Assembly (NCBI GenBank): GCA_021775805.1
Contig: JAJFHD010000102.1
Span: forward strand, 1-62,727
DNA from: Alphaproteobacteria bacterium
Lineage (GTDB): Bacteria > Pseudomonadota > Alphaproteobacteria > Rhizobiales > JAJFHC01
DNA: 62,727 bases
Direction: 5' to 3'
Part shown: one piece after another, positions 1 through 8,484 of the stretch
How positions within the stretch are numbered: the stretch's first letter is position 1
Layout: every line of letters begins with the position of its first letter
Notes under the pieces: model-generated
Database searches by the model: none
Told to the model about the DNA's origin: nothing
What the model saw: only the letters and a program-made list of their open reading frames with translations
Made by a program: the position numbers and the translations under genes

Positions 1-136
1 CGCGGCTGACGGCGGCGCCACCGACCCAGTCGTTCTTCTCCAGCACCAGCACTTCGAGCCCGGCCCTGGCCAGGTAACCGGCGGTGACCAGACCGTTGTG
101 GCCAGCACCGACTATGACAGCATCCCAGGTTTTCAT
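1..136 (-). CDS. FAD-dependent oxidoreductase, N-terminal fragment
   Basis: Only the first 45 codons are inside the window; the gene continues past position 1. The reverse strand reads from ATG at 136 into a Rossmann FAD motif ([20 protein letters not shown], a GxGxxG with the following helix), then [16 protein letters not shown], typical of the phytoene-desaturase-like or amine-oxidase-like NAD(P)/FAD oxidoreductases. The substrate cannot be told from this fragment. It is divergent from the methyltransferase gene, and the palindrome at 252-261 lies between them, so both may answer to the same TetR-type regulator (inference). Confidence 0.8.
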   Translation of the reverse strand, partial: MKTWDAVIVGAGHNGLVTAGYLARAGLEVLVLEKNDWVGGAAVSR

Positions 137-251
137 GTCAGCTCACCCCTTTATCGCGCAATTTCAGGCCTATTCGATTTTGCGCGCGACACGTGCCAAA
201 TCACGAATACAACATGACACGAGAGGAAATATCCTGTCCAGTTATATTGAA

Positions 252-261
252 TGAACGTTCA
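252..261. promoter_or_regulatory. BetI/TetR-type operator, perfect palindrome
   Basis: TGAACGTTCA is a perfect 10-bp palindrome in the divergent region 137-330. The 16-mer TTGAATGAACGTTCAG around it recurs exactly, on the other strand, before the pot operon (11952-11961). A TATATT box lies just upstream, so a bound repressor would block transcription start. Both linked operons carry paralogous BetI-like TetR genes. From memory, known BetI sites have a similar TTGAACGTTCAA-like core; I cannot check that here. Confidence 0.6.
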
Positions 262-330
262 GCAAATATGTTGCCTAGAATTGCGAAATTGCCTATGCTC
301 GGCTCAATTGGAAAGGTCCCGGTCCCCATA

Positions 331-1128
331 ATGATGACTGCACAGCACGATGTCGAGTACGACGACGCCCTGATTGAATTTCTGGAGATTGTCTGGGGCG
401 AAGGTTACCTGTCGCCCGGCGGACCGGAGGAAGTCGACAGGGTGGTCGATGGGCTCACCCTCAAGGGTGCAAACGTGCTCGATATCGGTTGCGGATCGGG
501 CGGCATTACCATGTATCTGGCGCAGACTCATCATGCGGCTCATGTTACCGGTATTGACGTGGAAGCACCAGTGCTGGACAAGGCGCACTCCCGGGCCAGA
601 TCCAAAAACCTGATGAAGCGCGTGTCCTTCCAACTGGTCGAGCCCGGTCCCCTGCCGTTTGCCGATGCCCGGTTCGACGTTGTGTTTTCCAAGGACGCCA
701 TCATCCACATCCCCGACAAACATGCCCTGATGGCAGAGGCCTATCGTGTGCTGAAACCCGGCGGCTGGTTTGCCGCAAGCGACTGGCTGATCAGTCATGA
801 CGACGCGCCGAGCGCCGAGATGAAACACTATATCGCGCTGGAAGGACTGAGCTTTGGCATGGCGTCGCCCACACGCTACCGCTCGGCCATGCAGGATGCC
901 GGCTTCGACAACATTTCCACGACCAGCCGAAACGACTGGTACCGTGAAACTGCCGCTTATGAACACGCGCAGTTGAAAGGGCCGCTTTACGAACCGGCGG
1001 TTGCCGCGGTCGGGCGCGAAGACGTCGACAAGAATATCGAAACCTGGGTCGCCATGCAGGTTGTTCTGGACTCAGGCGAACACCAACCGACCCACCTGCG
1101 CGGCCAGAAACCCGCAACGGATACGTAG
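331..1128 (+). CDS. SAM-dependent methyltransferase (phosphoethanolamine/glycine N-methyltransferase-like)
   Basis: A 265-residue class I methyltransferase. Motif I is VLDIGCGSGG (residues 49-58), followed by an acidic GIDVEAP strand end and by FSKDAIIHIPDK and RVLKPGGWFAASDW, which match the motif IV to VI region of the phosphoethanolamine and glycine-type N-methyltransferases. The substrate is unknown; an amine is likely given the BetI-like regulator 12 bases downstream. The open frame extends upstream to a GTG at 193, but that would put the palindrome at 252 inside the gene and adds a non-conserved N-terminus, so I chose the ATG pair at 331. It is probably cotranscribed with the TetR gene. 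Confidence 0.8.
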   Translation: MMTAQHDVEYDDALIEFLEIVWGEGYLSPGGPEEVDRVVDGLTLKGANVLDIGCGSGGITMYLAQTHHAAHVTGIDVEAPVLDKAHSRARSKNLMKRVSFQLVEPGPLPFADARFDVVFSKDAIIHIPDKHALMAEAYRVLKPGGWFAASDWLISHDDAPSAEMKHYIALEGLSFGMASPTRYRSAMQDAGFDNISTTSRNDWYRETAAYEHAQLKGPLYEPAVAAVGREDVDKNIETWVAMQVVLDSGEHQPTHLRGQKPATDT

Positions 1129-1140
1129 GACCGCAATACG

Positions 1141-1812
1141 ATGGCTGTTTCTGCAGATACCAAGACACAGGGAACCGGGCGCAAGGCGTCGCGGGAAGTC
1201 CGGCGTCAACAGCTCATCGACGCGACTATCGACTCCATCGCCAAACGCGGTTTCGCCAAGACGACCATGGCGGATGTAGCGGACGGCGCCGGTCTGTCGC
1301 GCGGCATCGTCAACTTCCACTTCGACTCAAAAGAAAAGCTGCTGGTCGAAACGTTGAAACACATGGCCGACGAGTACGGCAATCACTGGCGTGCGGCGCT
1401 GGCCAAGTCCGGAGAAACGCCAGCGGAGAAACTGTGGGCCCTGGTCAAGGCCGATTTCGACAGGAAAGTCTGCAACCGGCGCAAGATCTCTGCATGGTGC
1501 GCGTTCTGGGGCGAGGCGGAATCGCGGCCGCGCTACCAGGAACTGTGTGGATCGCGCGACCAGGAATACACGGATACGCTAACCTCGCTGTGCCGGGAAC
1601 TGATCGCCGAAGGCGGCTATGACGTGAACTGCGGCTCTGTTGCATTGGCCCTGGACGCCCTGCTCGAAGGCCTGTGGCTGCGGTTGCTGATGAACCGGCA
1701 TGATTTCACCCGGGAACGCGGGCACGCTTGTGCAGTGGATTACCTGATCGCTGTTTTTCCCAGGCATTTTGCCACAAGCGGCCCGCTGAAAACCTCCGGC
1801 ACTCAGCAGTAG
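1141..1812 (+). CDS. BetI-like TetR-family repressor (copy 1)
   Basis: A 223-residue TetR regulator. The N-terminal DNA-binding domain has REVRRQQLIDATIDSIAKRGF and a helix-turn-helix at about residues 41-62 (TTMADVADGAGLSRGIVNFHF). The ligand domain matches BetI in layout (CNRRKISAWCAFWGEA, then ALDALLEGLWLRLLM). It is clearly paralogous to the regulator at 6973-7641 along its whole length. It follows the methyltransferase gene by 12 bases and probably controls that gene through the palindrome at 252-261. The ligand is probably a quaternary amine or polyamine-like compound, but this is inferred only from the family and context. Confidence 0.85.
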   Translation: MAVSADTKTQGTGRKASREVRRQQLIDATIDSIAKRGFAKTTMADVADGAGLSRGIVNFHFDSKEKLLVETLKHMADEYGNHWRAALAKSGETPAEKLWALVKADFDRKVCNRRKISAWCAFWGEAESRPRYQELCGSRDQEYTDTLTSLCRELIAEGGYDVNCGSVALALDALLEGLWLRLLMNRHDFTRERGHACAVDYLIAVFPRHFATSGPLKTSGTQQ

Positions 1813-2215
1813 ACACCGGGTTGGACCCTTCCAAATCAAGCCAGATCATATAAGAATTGGAAGAACCCACGGTTATGGTTGACATTCAGTGTGTTGTCTT
1901 CTGAGGGAATGTGGATAATTTTTCAGAGCCGTTCTTGGCACAATGGCATCGCACACTTTGCTCTTGTCAAATGACGGCAATGCGGACAAAGCGACCAATG
2001 TGGAACTGTCGCGGTACCCTATTCGCGACAAGCCTCGCTTCGACGGATTGTGCCATTAACGGTCATCCGTCAATTGATGCAGGGGAAACAGCATTCAGGC
2101 AAGTCGCGGCGCTCCTGGTGAGAGATCGCCAGCTCCAGTACATACATAACATTGCAAAATGGGCCGACCATGATCTAACATTCGAGATTGGCCAACTGGC
2201 TGGGGCAGATCAAGA
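1813..2215. other. Intergenic region, no supported gene
   Basis: This 403-base stretch separates the TetR gene from the secreted-protein island and marks a visible drop in G+C. An open frame beginning at 1911 has no ribosome binding site, no recognisable motif and overlaps the next gene, so I do not call it. A TTGACA hexamer at 1879-1884 lacks a convincing -10 at normal spacing. No hairpin with a T-run was found. Confidence 0.5.
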
Positions 2216-3256
2216 ATGGTCACTAGAAATTTTGGTGTCGCGAAGAACGAGAAAGCCAAAACCTACACACGCAGTCGTTTGCTGCTGCTTGGGCTGCTGG
2301 TGTGCGTGAGTTTGCAGGGAATGATTTCCGTTGCGCAGGCTCAACAATCCGGTTGCAGCGGAACGATTGAATTTCAGCCTGCATCCCTTTTGCTCGATCA
2401 TCTGACCAATCTTCATGGCGATACGAACACGGGTAACAATCCCGTCAGAATCGAAGTGCGTGCCCGCCTGGAAAGTCGAGGGACGTCGTTGATTCTGACA
2501 GGGGTTATTCGGATTTCAGAACAGGGCGGTGACAGAACAACCTTCGAAAAACACTATTCGAAACAGATACGAATGCGGTCGCATGGACAACTGCCGACTG
2601 GCTGTATCTTGACGCCCGGCCGAATCGACGTCGGAACGATCAATCGGGTCACATCGAGGCGTGATCGACAAACGTTTCGCGGGAGTGGGATCATTGACAG
2701 AGCCAGATGTTCAGTCAGTTCAAGGGTGTTTGTGCCGAGACTGCTTGGTTGCAATGTTTACTTCAAAAAAGTTCGCATACCGCTGAAACGGCAAGCCAGC
2801 CAGGAACAACCTAACTGCGGGACGTTACAAGTGCCGATCGATCGCGCCAAGGTGTTTCCACTCTTCCGGCAAGGCGGGGACAACGAAATGGGCGGGAACC
2901 CGGTAGACATTGATGTCTGGTATTGGCTCAGCCACACAGATCGCCGGATCACCATGCACATGCGCGTTCAAATGAGGGAAACAGTGCCGAACTATTCTCG
3001 ATTCGAACGCTGGCGGCACAATATACACACGCCCGTCCTCCAACTTCGCGATGGATGCAGAATTACCGGGTTTGTTAGCAATGCAAAAGGCTGGATGCGT
3101 GTCAGGTCGCAACGCAACACGCATACCTGGACATCCTATAGCGGTCGGGGGGATATTCGCAGCATCAATTGCCGATCAGACTCGCGTGGCAGGGACGATG
3201 GCAAGCTTGGTTGCGAACTGAGGCTTCACGACCTGGTTGTCAAAACGGGGAATTGA
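2216..3256 (+). CDS. Secreted protein with two four-cysteine repeats (copy A)
   Basis: A 346-residue exported protein of unknown function. A basic N-terminus and a hydrophobic stretch (LLLLGLLVCVSLQGMISV) end in AQAQQ, a likely signal peptidase I site. The mature part is two copies of a module of about 140 residues (47-187 and 201-342). Each has four cysteines at matching spacing (C47, C130, C165, C179 and C201, C281, C319, C333), a GD..(x)GNNP or GGDNEMGGNP motif near its start and a basic, aromatic C-terminal strand. The module recurs twice in the next gene. Two disulfides per module are likely. No enzyme motif is visible. The start has only a weak ribosome binding site. Confidence 0.75.
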   Translation: MVTRNFGVAKNEKAKTYTRSRLLLLGLLVCVSLQGMISVAQAQQSGCSGTIEFQPASLLLDHLTNLHGDTNTGNNPVRIEVRARLESRGTSLILTGVIRISEQGGDRTTFEKHYSKQIRMRSHGQLPTGCILTPGRIDVGTINRVTSRRDRQTFRGSGIIDRARCSVSSRVFVPRLLGCNVYFKKVRIPLKRQASQEQPNCGTLQVPIDRAKVFPLFRQGGDNEMGGNPVDIDVWYWLSHTDRRITMHMRVQMRETVPNYSRFERWRHNIHTPVLQLRDGCRITGFVSNAKGWMRVRSQRNTHTWTSYSGRGDIRSINCRSDSRGRDDGKLGCELRLHDLVVKTGN

Positions 3257-3388
3257 GGATTTTGAAGAAGGAGCGGTTCAGACCTTTTCCGATCGGCCTT
3301 CACTTTGGCCGGATCGGACAACAGACCATTTTTGCGTTCGATTGCAGGGCCGCCAAGGTGCCGGCTTCAAAGTCGAAAGGAGAGTGAC

Positions 3389-4372
3389 ATGAAAAAAGTG
3401 GCGGGCATTGCTGCCTTTGTCTTTTGTGTTTGTTTCAGCAGCACATCGTTTGCTCAGGACGAACAAGCCTCATGTGGCGCAGCCAGTATTCTGGGTGACA
3501 TGAATGTCATGGTATTGCCACTGCATAACGTAGGTGGAGATTCTGAGATAGGCGGAAATTCAACGTGGATTAGGGTTGATGCGAAGCTGAAAAACATGGG
3601 ACCGTATGCTTTGTTGAGTGGTGTCGTGTTTATACAAGAACGAGGCGGAGACGGTTCTAGGTTTCACGGTTACTTCTCAAAACGCATTGACCTTTCCCGA
3701 GTAAACGTACCGGGTTGTAGGACGAGGGATTTTGAAGTGACCGGAAAGCTGGACGCACATTCGGCCAAGAATCATCACGGTTGGGTCCGTTACCGACATG
3801 GAAGTGGGATCGTAAACTCAGCCGAGTGCGTGGCCGATGTCAAAGGTGATGACACAGGGTATCTCGGATGTGACATTCGCTTCAACGCCTATCGAGTAAA
3901 GCGCGTGAGAATCCCGCAAAACACCGCAGTCTGCAACGATGTTGTCGTGCCCGTTGGCCGTATTGATGTAACAAATCTGCTGCATGCCCATAGGGGTGAT
4001 ACAGAAATCGACGGCAACAACCCAACGATAAAAATCTATTGGGAAAAAACGTTGAGTACGGGGAACTCCGAAATATCTCTTCTTATTCGGGTCAATGTCT
4101 TGGAGCCCGTTGGCGACAATACAACGTTCGAAAGACGTGTTAAAAAGACGTTTCCGTTTACTCTGACACCTGGCTGCAAGCCTGCCGCATCGAAACTTGG
4201 AGGGAATTCAATTTCGAGAAGGGGCGGACGTAACAATCACAAATGGACACTGTATGGCGGAAAAGGCCTGCTGCGAGAGGCAGAATGCCTGTCAGACACA
4301 AGGGGCGACGATGCAGGCAAATTGGGCTGCAGGCTCTGGTTCCACGACATCGTAATCGAAACTTCTCCTTGA
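3389..4372 (+). CDS. Secreted protein with two four-cysteine repeats (copy B)
   Basis: A 327-residue paralogue of the preceding protein. The start is ATG at 3389 behind AAAGGAGAG; an in-frame upstream ATG at 3305 would bury the signal peptide (MKKVAGIAAFVFCVC to FAQDEQ). Two modules follow (about 29-175 and 182-323), with cysteines C29, C110, C147, C161 and C182, C263, C300, C314. Conserved strings are GGDSEIGGN, GDTEIDGNNP, HGWVRYRHGSGI, HKWTLYGGKGL and SD(x)RGDDxGKLGC. The acid-rich GDD and GD(x)E loops could bind metal (inference). The gene is A+T-rich compared with most of the window. Confidence 0.8.
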   Translation: MKKVAGIAAFVFCVCFSSTSFAQDEQASCGAASILGDMNVMVLPLHNVGGDSEIGGNSTWIRVDAKLKNMGPYALLSGVVFIQERGGDGSRFHGYFSKRIDLSRVNVPGCRTRDFEVTGKLDAHSAKNHHGWVRYRHGSGIVNSAECVADVKGDDTGYLGCDIRFNAYRVKRVRIPQNTAVCNDVVVPVGRIDVTNLLHAHRGDTEIDGNNPTIKIYWEKTLSTGNSEISLLIRVNVLEPVGDNTTFERRVKKTFPFTLTPGCKPAASKLGGNSISRRGGRNNHKWTLYGGKGLLREAECLSDTRGDDAGKLGCRLWFHDIVIETSP

Positions 4373-4583
4373 ACTCCTTAATATCGGAACCCATGTCTTC
4401 TCCAGGCAAACACATGTAACAGGTGACGATCATCAGTATTATGGCGTGAGGGAACTTCAGCTGTTTGCGAAAATTCATGCGAGTCCGAAACATGGGTTTG
4501 ATCCCTTAAGAACCAGCCGGATTAGCCGCGAAGTGCCCAGTTTGTCTCTTGTGATGCGTCACCGTAAAGCAGGAAACAGAGCC

Positions 4584-5180
4584 ATGTTCAGATTTTCCAT
4601 TACGTTTCTGGATCGTTGTGCACGGTCCGCATTTCATGTCTTGAGCGCGTTGATTTTCGTCATGACTTTGCTTGGTGTCTCGACGACGGTTGCGCAGGCC
4701 GGCACAGCGACACCAACAGTTACCGTCAACGGACAGGTTTTGGACGATCAGGTTGTCACGTCTTACAGGATTCCGGCGGGGCGCTACTGGTACGACGCGG
4801 CTTCCGGCCTCTGGGGGCTCGAAGGACAACCCGTTTCAGGCATGATAGCCTCCGGACTTCAAATTGGCGGGCCGCTGCGCGCGGATGCCTCCCACGGAAC
4901 CTCCGGCACGTTCTTCAACGGTCGCGAACTGACACTCATCGAAACCAGCTACCTCAAGCAACGTTTCGGATATGTGCTGCCAGGACGCTTCTGGCTGAAC
5001 GCCTGGCTTTATGGCGGCTACGAAGGCGGCCCGACGTTATTCTATCTGGGAAACACAGCGTCGAGCGGAACAGGTTCAGGCAGCAATCACAGCGGTGTGT
5101 TTGGAAACATCATGAGTGATGGCAACTGTACGTTCGCGCACCTTCCTGGAGGGGCGAGTGTCGGGTCGGCAGGCTGCTGA
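4584..5180 (+). CDS. Small secreted protein with paired GRYW-type motifs
   Basis: A 198-residue exported protein of unknown function. ATG at 4584 follows CAGGAAAC; the frame opens earlier, but the upstream part looks non-coding. A long signal region ends near TTVAQAG. The mature part holds PAGRYWYDAASGLWGLEGQP (about 64-83) and a second related block PGRFWLNAWLYGGYEGGP (about 133-150), so it seems to be an internal duplication. A glycine/serine-rich tail with two cysteines (182, 198) follows. I recall similar DxxSGLWG proteins as uncharacterised secreted proteins, but no function is known to me. Confidence 0.7.
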   Translation: MFRFSITFLDRCARSAFHVLSALIFVMTLLGVSTTVAQAGTATPTVTVNGQVLDDQVVTSYRIPAGRYWYDAASGLWGLEGQPVSGMIASGLQIGGPLRADASHGTSGTFFNGRELTLIETSYLKQRFGYVLPGRFWLNAWLYGGYEGGPTLFYLGNTASSGTGSGSNHSGVFGNIMSDGNCTFAHLPGGASVGSAGC

Positions 5181-5350
5181 GAGGCGCATGGGCTCCTGGA
5201 ACAAGGCGGCCCATATCGACATGTCGAGGAGTGGGTTGTGACCATACAAAGTCCCGGGACAAGCATAGTCAGTTGGGATTAGATAACCCAAAAACGACGA
5301 CATGGAGAGAGATAAAACGAGAGACGAAGAATTCGAAGGAATATCGAGAA

Positions 5351-6649
5351 ATGATAAAATTCGGGAACCAGGTCATGACAAGACTCACCGGACGACACCC
5401 CTCTCGAATATTGCCAGTGCTCTTTTCCACTTTCTTCGTCGTGTACAATACCGGGATAGCGGGGGCTCAAAGGGGCACCGCTAATTCAGAGTGCGGTTCG
5501 GTTGCCGGGATCCAGTCACCGGCAAAGAATCAAGGCTCCCGCAACACGGGAAAACCCGGGAACTGCAATGTGCAGCCTGCAGTGATTCCGCCGACGCCGG
5601 TCGTATTGCCGATGCCGCAATCAATAGAAGCACCGGCAAACACGAATGCACGAAATTTCACGGTGCGTTGGAGACGCGGTGCGGCGACTTCGAACCAGAA
5701 ACCCGCTCCCGTCGGGCGGTATCGAATTTGTGTTTTTGTCGGTGCAAACTGTCAGACGGCTCATAGAAATGCTGTGTTTGAACACACCCGCGTTCGAACC
5801 CTCAATTTTACGCCGCCGACTGGCCTGGATTACAGGAAGTTCCAGGGGCAGGTTGTAAGTTGGTCTGTCGCAGCCTGTTCCACGGCTCACAACATGCTGT
5901 GCAGCCCGTACTCGGCACCTCAACAGGCGATTTGGCGTATGCCCCGGCCACGGGGTTTGCGGGCACGGATAAGGTCCACCGGAGACGCAGGGCTTGAGTT
6001 CAACTTCGATTGGACGGACGTGCATGGCGCTGCGCATTTTTTCATCTGCCTGACACTTGGAGAAGCCTCGCGCTGCTTGAGTGAGCCTACATTTCGGGAG
6101 GCTGATCCTTGGGTCAAAATGCTGAACAATGCCCGATATAGTACGCGCAAGCCGTTGGCCAAATTTCGAGGGCGTTCCTTGCAATGGAGGGTCGCGGCAT
6201 GCCCCAATGCGCCCGCCGGAGACGACCGCTGCACGTGGTCGCTGTCAAAGAGCATTGTTGTACCAAATCCCATGAGCCCACCTCGCCCGAAGACTTCGGT
6301 CCACACCGATAGCAATATAGAGTCCCTTACTTTTAGATGGACGAACGATCACCAGATCGGCAAGGTCTCGCATCAATATTTCTGCTTGTTACAGACCTTC
6401 CCTGGGTTGAACAATGCACATTTTTGCAATCCCCGGCAAAACGGTTCTCAAACCTACCGGCTTCCTGCAAACCAGACGTCTTGCCTTATGAGACGGCCCT
6501 TCTTCGGTAATCCTGACGCCAAGACCGGTGATGCAGTTGGTGCGGCAGTTGCCACCTGCAACGCTCAGAACGAGTGTGCCTGGTCGAAGGTTTGGCGGAT
6601 TCAGCTGGATGGTCTGAAGCCATTCTCGTGGAGAACACGCTGCAATTGA
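5351..6649 (+). CDS. Secreted protein with three FN3-like cysteine-paired repeats
   Basis: A 432-residue protein, likely exported (hydrophobic segment at 19-37, then GAQ). The start is ATG at 5351 with AAGGA ten bases upstream; ATG at 5375 is an alternative. Three repeats of roughly 105 residues resemble fibronectin type III folds: a strand such as FTVRW, FNFDW or LTFRW; a middle strand with a cysteine pair (C127/C134, C233/C242, C345/C359); and a last strand with a second pair (C176/C184, C284/C294, C403/C409), often followed by SPYS or WS. No catalytic motif is seen. Binding or adhesion would suit the fold (inference). Confidence 0.7.
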   Translation: MIKFGNQVMTRLTGRHPSRILPVLFSTFFVVYNTGIAGAQRGTANSECGSVAGIQSPAKNQGSRNTGKPGNCNVQPAVIPPTPVVLPMPQSIEAPANTNARNFTVRWRRGAATSNQKPAPVGRYRICVFVGANCQTAHRNAVFEHTRVRTLNFTPPTGLDYRKFQGQVVSWSVAACSTAHNMLCSPYSAPQQAIWRMPRPRGLRARIRSTGDAGLEFNFDWTDVHGAAHFFICLTLGEASRCLSEPTFREADPWVKMLNNARYSTRKPLAKFRGRSLQWRVAACPNAPAGDDRCTWSLSKSIVVPNPMSPPRPKTSVHTDSNIESLTFRWTNDHQIGKVSHQYFCLLQTFPGLNNAHFCNPRQNGSQTYRLPANQTSCLMRRPFFGNPDAKTGDAVGAAVATCNAQNECAWSKVWRIQLDGLKPFSWRTRCN

Positions 6650-6972
6650 TCGTATGTGATCGGCCTTTGTTCGGTGGTTGACACCACAACACAATTAGAC
6701 GAATCACCTGTTTGAATGACAGTTTCTGATTACCGTTTTGGGTCAAGAGTGACGTCCACATAAATCGTGAAGCATCAAAAATGTGACACGGCGACAAGGT
6801 CAACAAAGGGCTCACTGCCGTCATTCGCTGCAAATTCGACGAATGATCGGTCCCAACACTTCTCTGTCTGGCTTGTTTGTCGGTGTCAGCGGATTTTGCA
6901 AGCGATGTTCTGTCCCTGCCAAAACCAGAGTTCAGGGACTCGAAGGAACCGTTTTCTCTCCCGCAACCGGAC
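6650..6972. other. Intergenic region, no supported gene
   Basis: The 323 bases lie between the convergent ends of the FN3-like gene and the TetR gene. One small hairpin (GTGGT/ACCAC, 6674-6687) has no T-run. Short open frames here have no ribosome binding sites or recognisable products. Confidence 0.5.
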
Positions 6973-7641
6973 CTATCTGGACATGCGGTTTTGCGCGTCG
7001 ACCCGCACCGGGAAGTGGCTCGTGAAGGTTTCGCCAAGAAAACCGAGGCATTCTTCCCTCGCGTCCTCGCGCGAAAACGTCTCGGGATAGAGCAGCATGT
7101 TCAGCAACAAACCGTCAATGAAGGCTTCAAGGCCCTTGGCGAATGACCGCGGGTTAACATGATCGTAGCCCCCGTCGTTCTTCATCAACCGGCACAGTTT
7201 TTCGGTTTCAGCCATGCGCTCGTTATCGATATGGGCGCATCTTTCCCGATAGACCGCGCGGTACCTGGCCTCGCCGTAAAACGCAAACCAGACCGCGAGC
7301 TTCTTGCGATTGCAGATCCTCTCATCGAACTCTGAGTCGATCAGAGCGAGCAGCCTCTCCTGCGGCGTCGTTCCTGACCTTTCAAGGTTCTCACGCCACA
7401 GGGCGCCATGTTCCTCTGCCAGAAACCCGAGGGTGTCGGCAAACAGCGATTCCTTGTTCTTGAAGTGGAAATTGACTGTGCCGTGCGACAGGTTCGCGAA
7501 TTTCGTCACCGTCACGAGGGTCGTGCCGGAGAAACCGCGCTCCGCAATCGATTCTATGGTCGCGTCGATGAGCTGTTGCCGGCGCACTTCCTTTGTCGCC
7601 GTCCGGCCATTGCGTGATCGCGTTTGGCCGGCCCCCTTCAC
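6973..7641 (-). CDS. BetI-like TetR-family repressor of the pot operon (copy 2)
   Basis: A 222-residue TetR regulator, start GTG at 7641, overlapping the stop of the permease gene (GTGA), so it is the last gene of the pot operon. The DNA-binding part is KEVRRQQLIDATIESIAERGF with a helix-turn-helix TTLVTVTKFANLSHGTVNFHF (about 40-60). CNRKKLAVWFAFYGEARY and the C-terminal helices align with the regulator at 1141-1812. Translational coupling to a polyamine-type importer suggests the ligand is the imported amine. The palindrome at 11952-11961 before the operon is the likely operator. Confidence 0.85.
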   Translation of the reverse strand: MKGAGQTRSRNGRTATKEVRRQQLIDATIESIAERGFSGTTLVTVTKFANLSHGTVNFHFKNKESLFADTLGFLAEEHGALWRENLERSGTTPQERLLALIDSEFDERICNRKKLAVWFAFYGEARYRAVYRERCAHIDNERMAETEKLCRLMKNDGGYDHVNPRSFAKGLEAFIDGLLLNMLLYPETFSREDAREECLGFLGETFTSHFPVRVDAQNRMSR

Positions 7642-8480
7642 GACGCGTCCTGCTCGGCCATCTGAAGATCGCGTTGCATTCGTTTCTGCTGACGGAACAT
7701 GATGAGGGCTGCCAGCGCGACACCGATCGCCACGACCAGAATGATGATTGTCGCCAGCGCGTTGATGTCCGGGCGCAGGCCAAGCCTGATGCGCGAGTAG
7801 ATCAGAATCGGCAATGTGTTCGCGCCGGGACCTGTAACAAAGCTGGCGATGACCAGATCGTCGAGCGACAGGGTGAAGGCGAGCAGCCAGCCCGACAGCA
7901 TGCCCGGCGCCAGGCGCGGCATGGTAATATCCGTCAGCACACGAAAAGGTTTGGCGCCGAGATCGAGGGCCGCCTCTTCGAGGGTTTCCCCCATGCCCGT
8001 CAGACGCGACTGGATGATCACCGCCACATAGGCCAGTGAAAAGGTAATGTGGGCAATCGTGATGGTCGTGAAACCGCGTTCGTCAGGCCAGCCGGTCAGG
8101 CCCTTGAGCATGATGAACAACATCAGAAGCGACAGGCCGGTGATCACTTCCGGCATGACCAGCGGGGCGACCAGCATGCCGCCGAACAGGGTCCGTCCCC
8201 TGAACCTGCCGAACCTGACCATGGCAAGGCCCGCGAGGGTGCCCAGAATGGTTGCGAACGTCGCGTTGACGACAGCAATCTTGAGACTCAACAGGACCGC
8301 ATTCCAGACGTCTTCGGACTGGAACAGGGTCGCGTACCAGCGCAACGACCAGCCCCCCCAGATTGGAACGATCTTGGAATAGTTGAATGAATAGACGACC
8401 AGCAGGATCATGGGTATGTAGAGAAACGCCATGCCCGCAGCGATCATGAAGGTCAGAAATCCGGAGCGTTTGTTGTACAT
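7638..8480 (-). CDS. potI: Spermidine/putrescine-type ABC permease, PotI/PotC-like
   Basis: A 280-residue inner-membrane permease with about six membrane segments. The cytoplasmic EAA loop is EEAALDLGAKPFRVLTDITMPRLAPG, which docks on the ATPase. SLDDLVIASFVTGPG and the terminal basic tail are typical of PotC/PotI. It pairs with the upstream permease (4-base gap) to form the heteromeric channel. The family imports putrescine, spermidine or related compounds; the exact substrate is not decided by sequence. Confidence 0.85.
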   Translation of the reverse strand: MYNKRSGFLTFMIAAGMAFLYIPMILLVVYSFNYSKIVPIWGGWSLRWYATLFQSEDVWNAVLLSLKIAVVNATFATILGTLAGLAMVRFGRFRGRTLFGGMLVAPLVMPEVITGLSLLMLFIMLKGLTGWPDERGFTTITIAHITFSLAYVAVIIQSRLTGMGETLEEAALDLGAKPFRVLTDITMPRLAPGMLSGWLLAFTLSLDDLVIASFVTGPGANTLPILIYSRIRLGLRPDINALATIIILVVAIGVALAALIMFRQQKRMQRDLQMAEQDAS

Positions 8481-8484
8481 GGCC

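Noticed and set aside
1911..2309. 132-codon open frame on the plus strand upstream of the four-Cys protein
   Set aside because: No ribosome binding site, no signal or motif, and it overlaps the start of a better-supported gene.
6674..6687. Small GTGGT/ACCAC hairpin after the FN3-like gene
   Set aside because: Five-base stem and no T-run; too weak to call a terminator.
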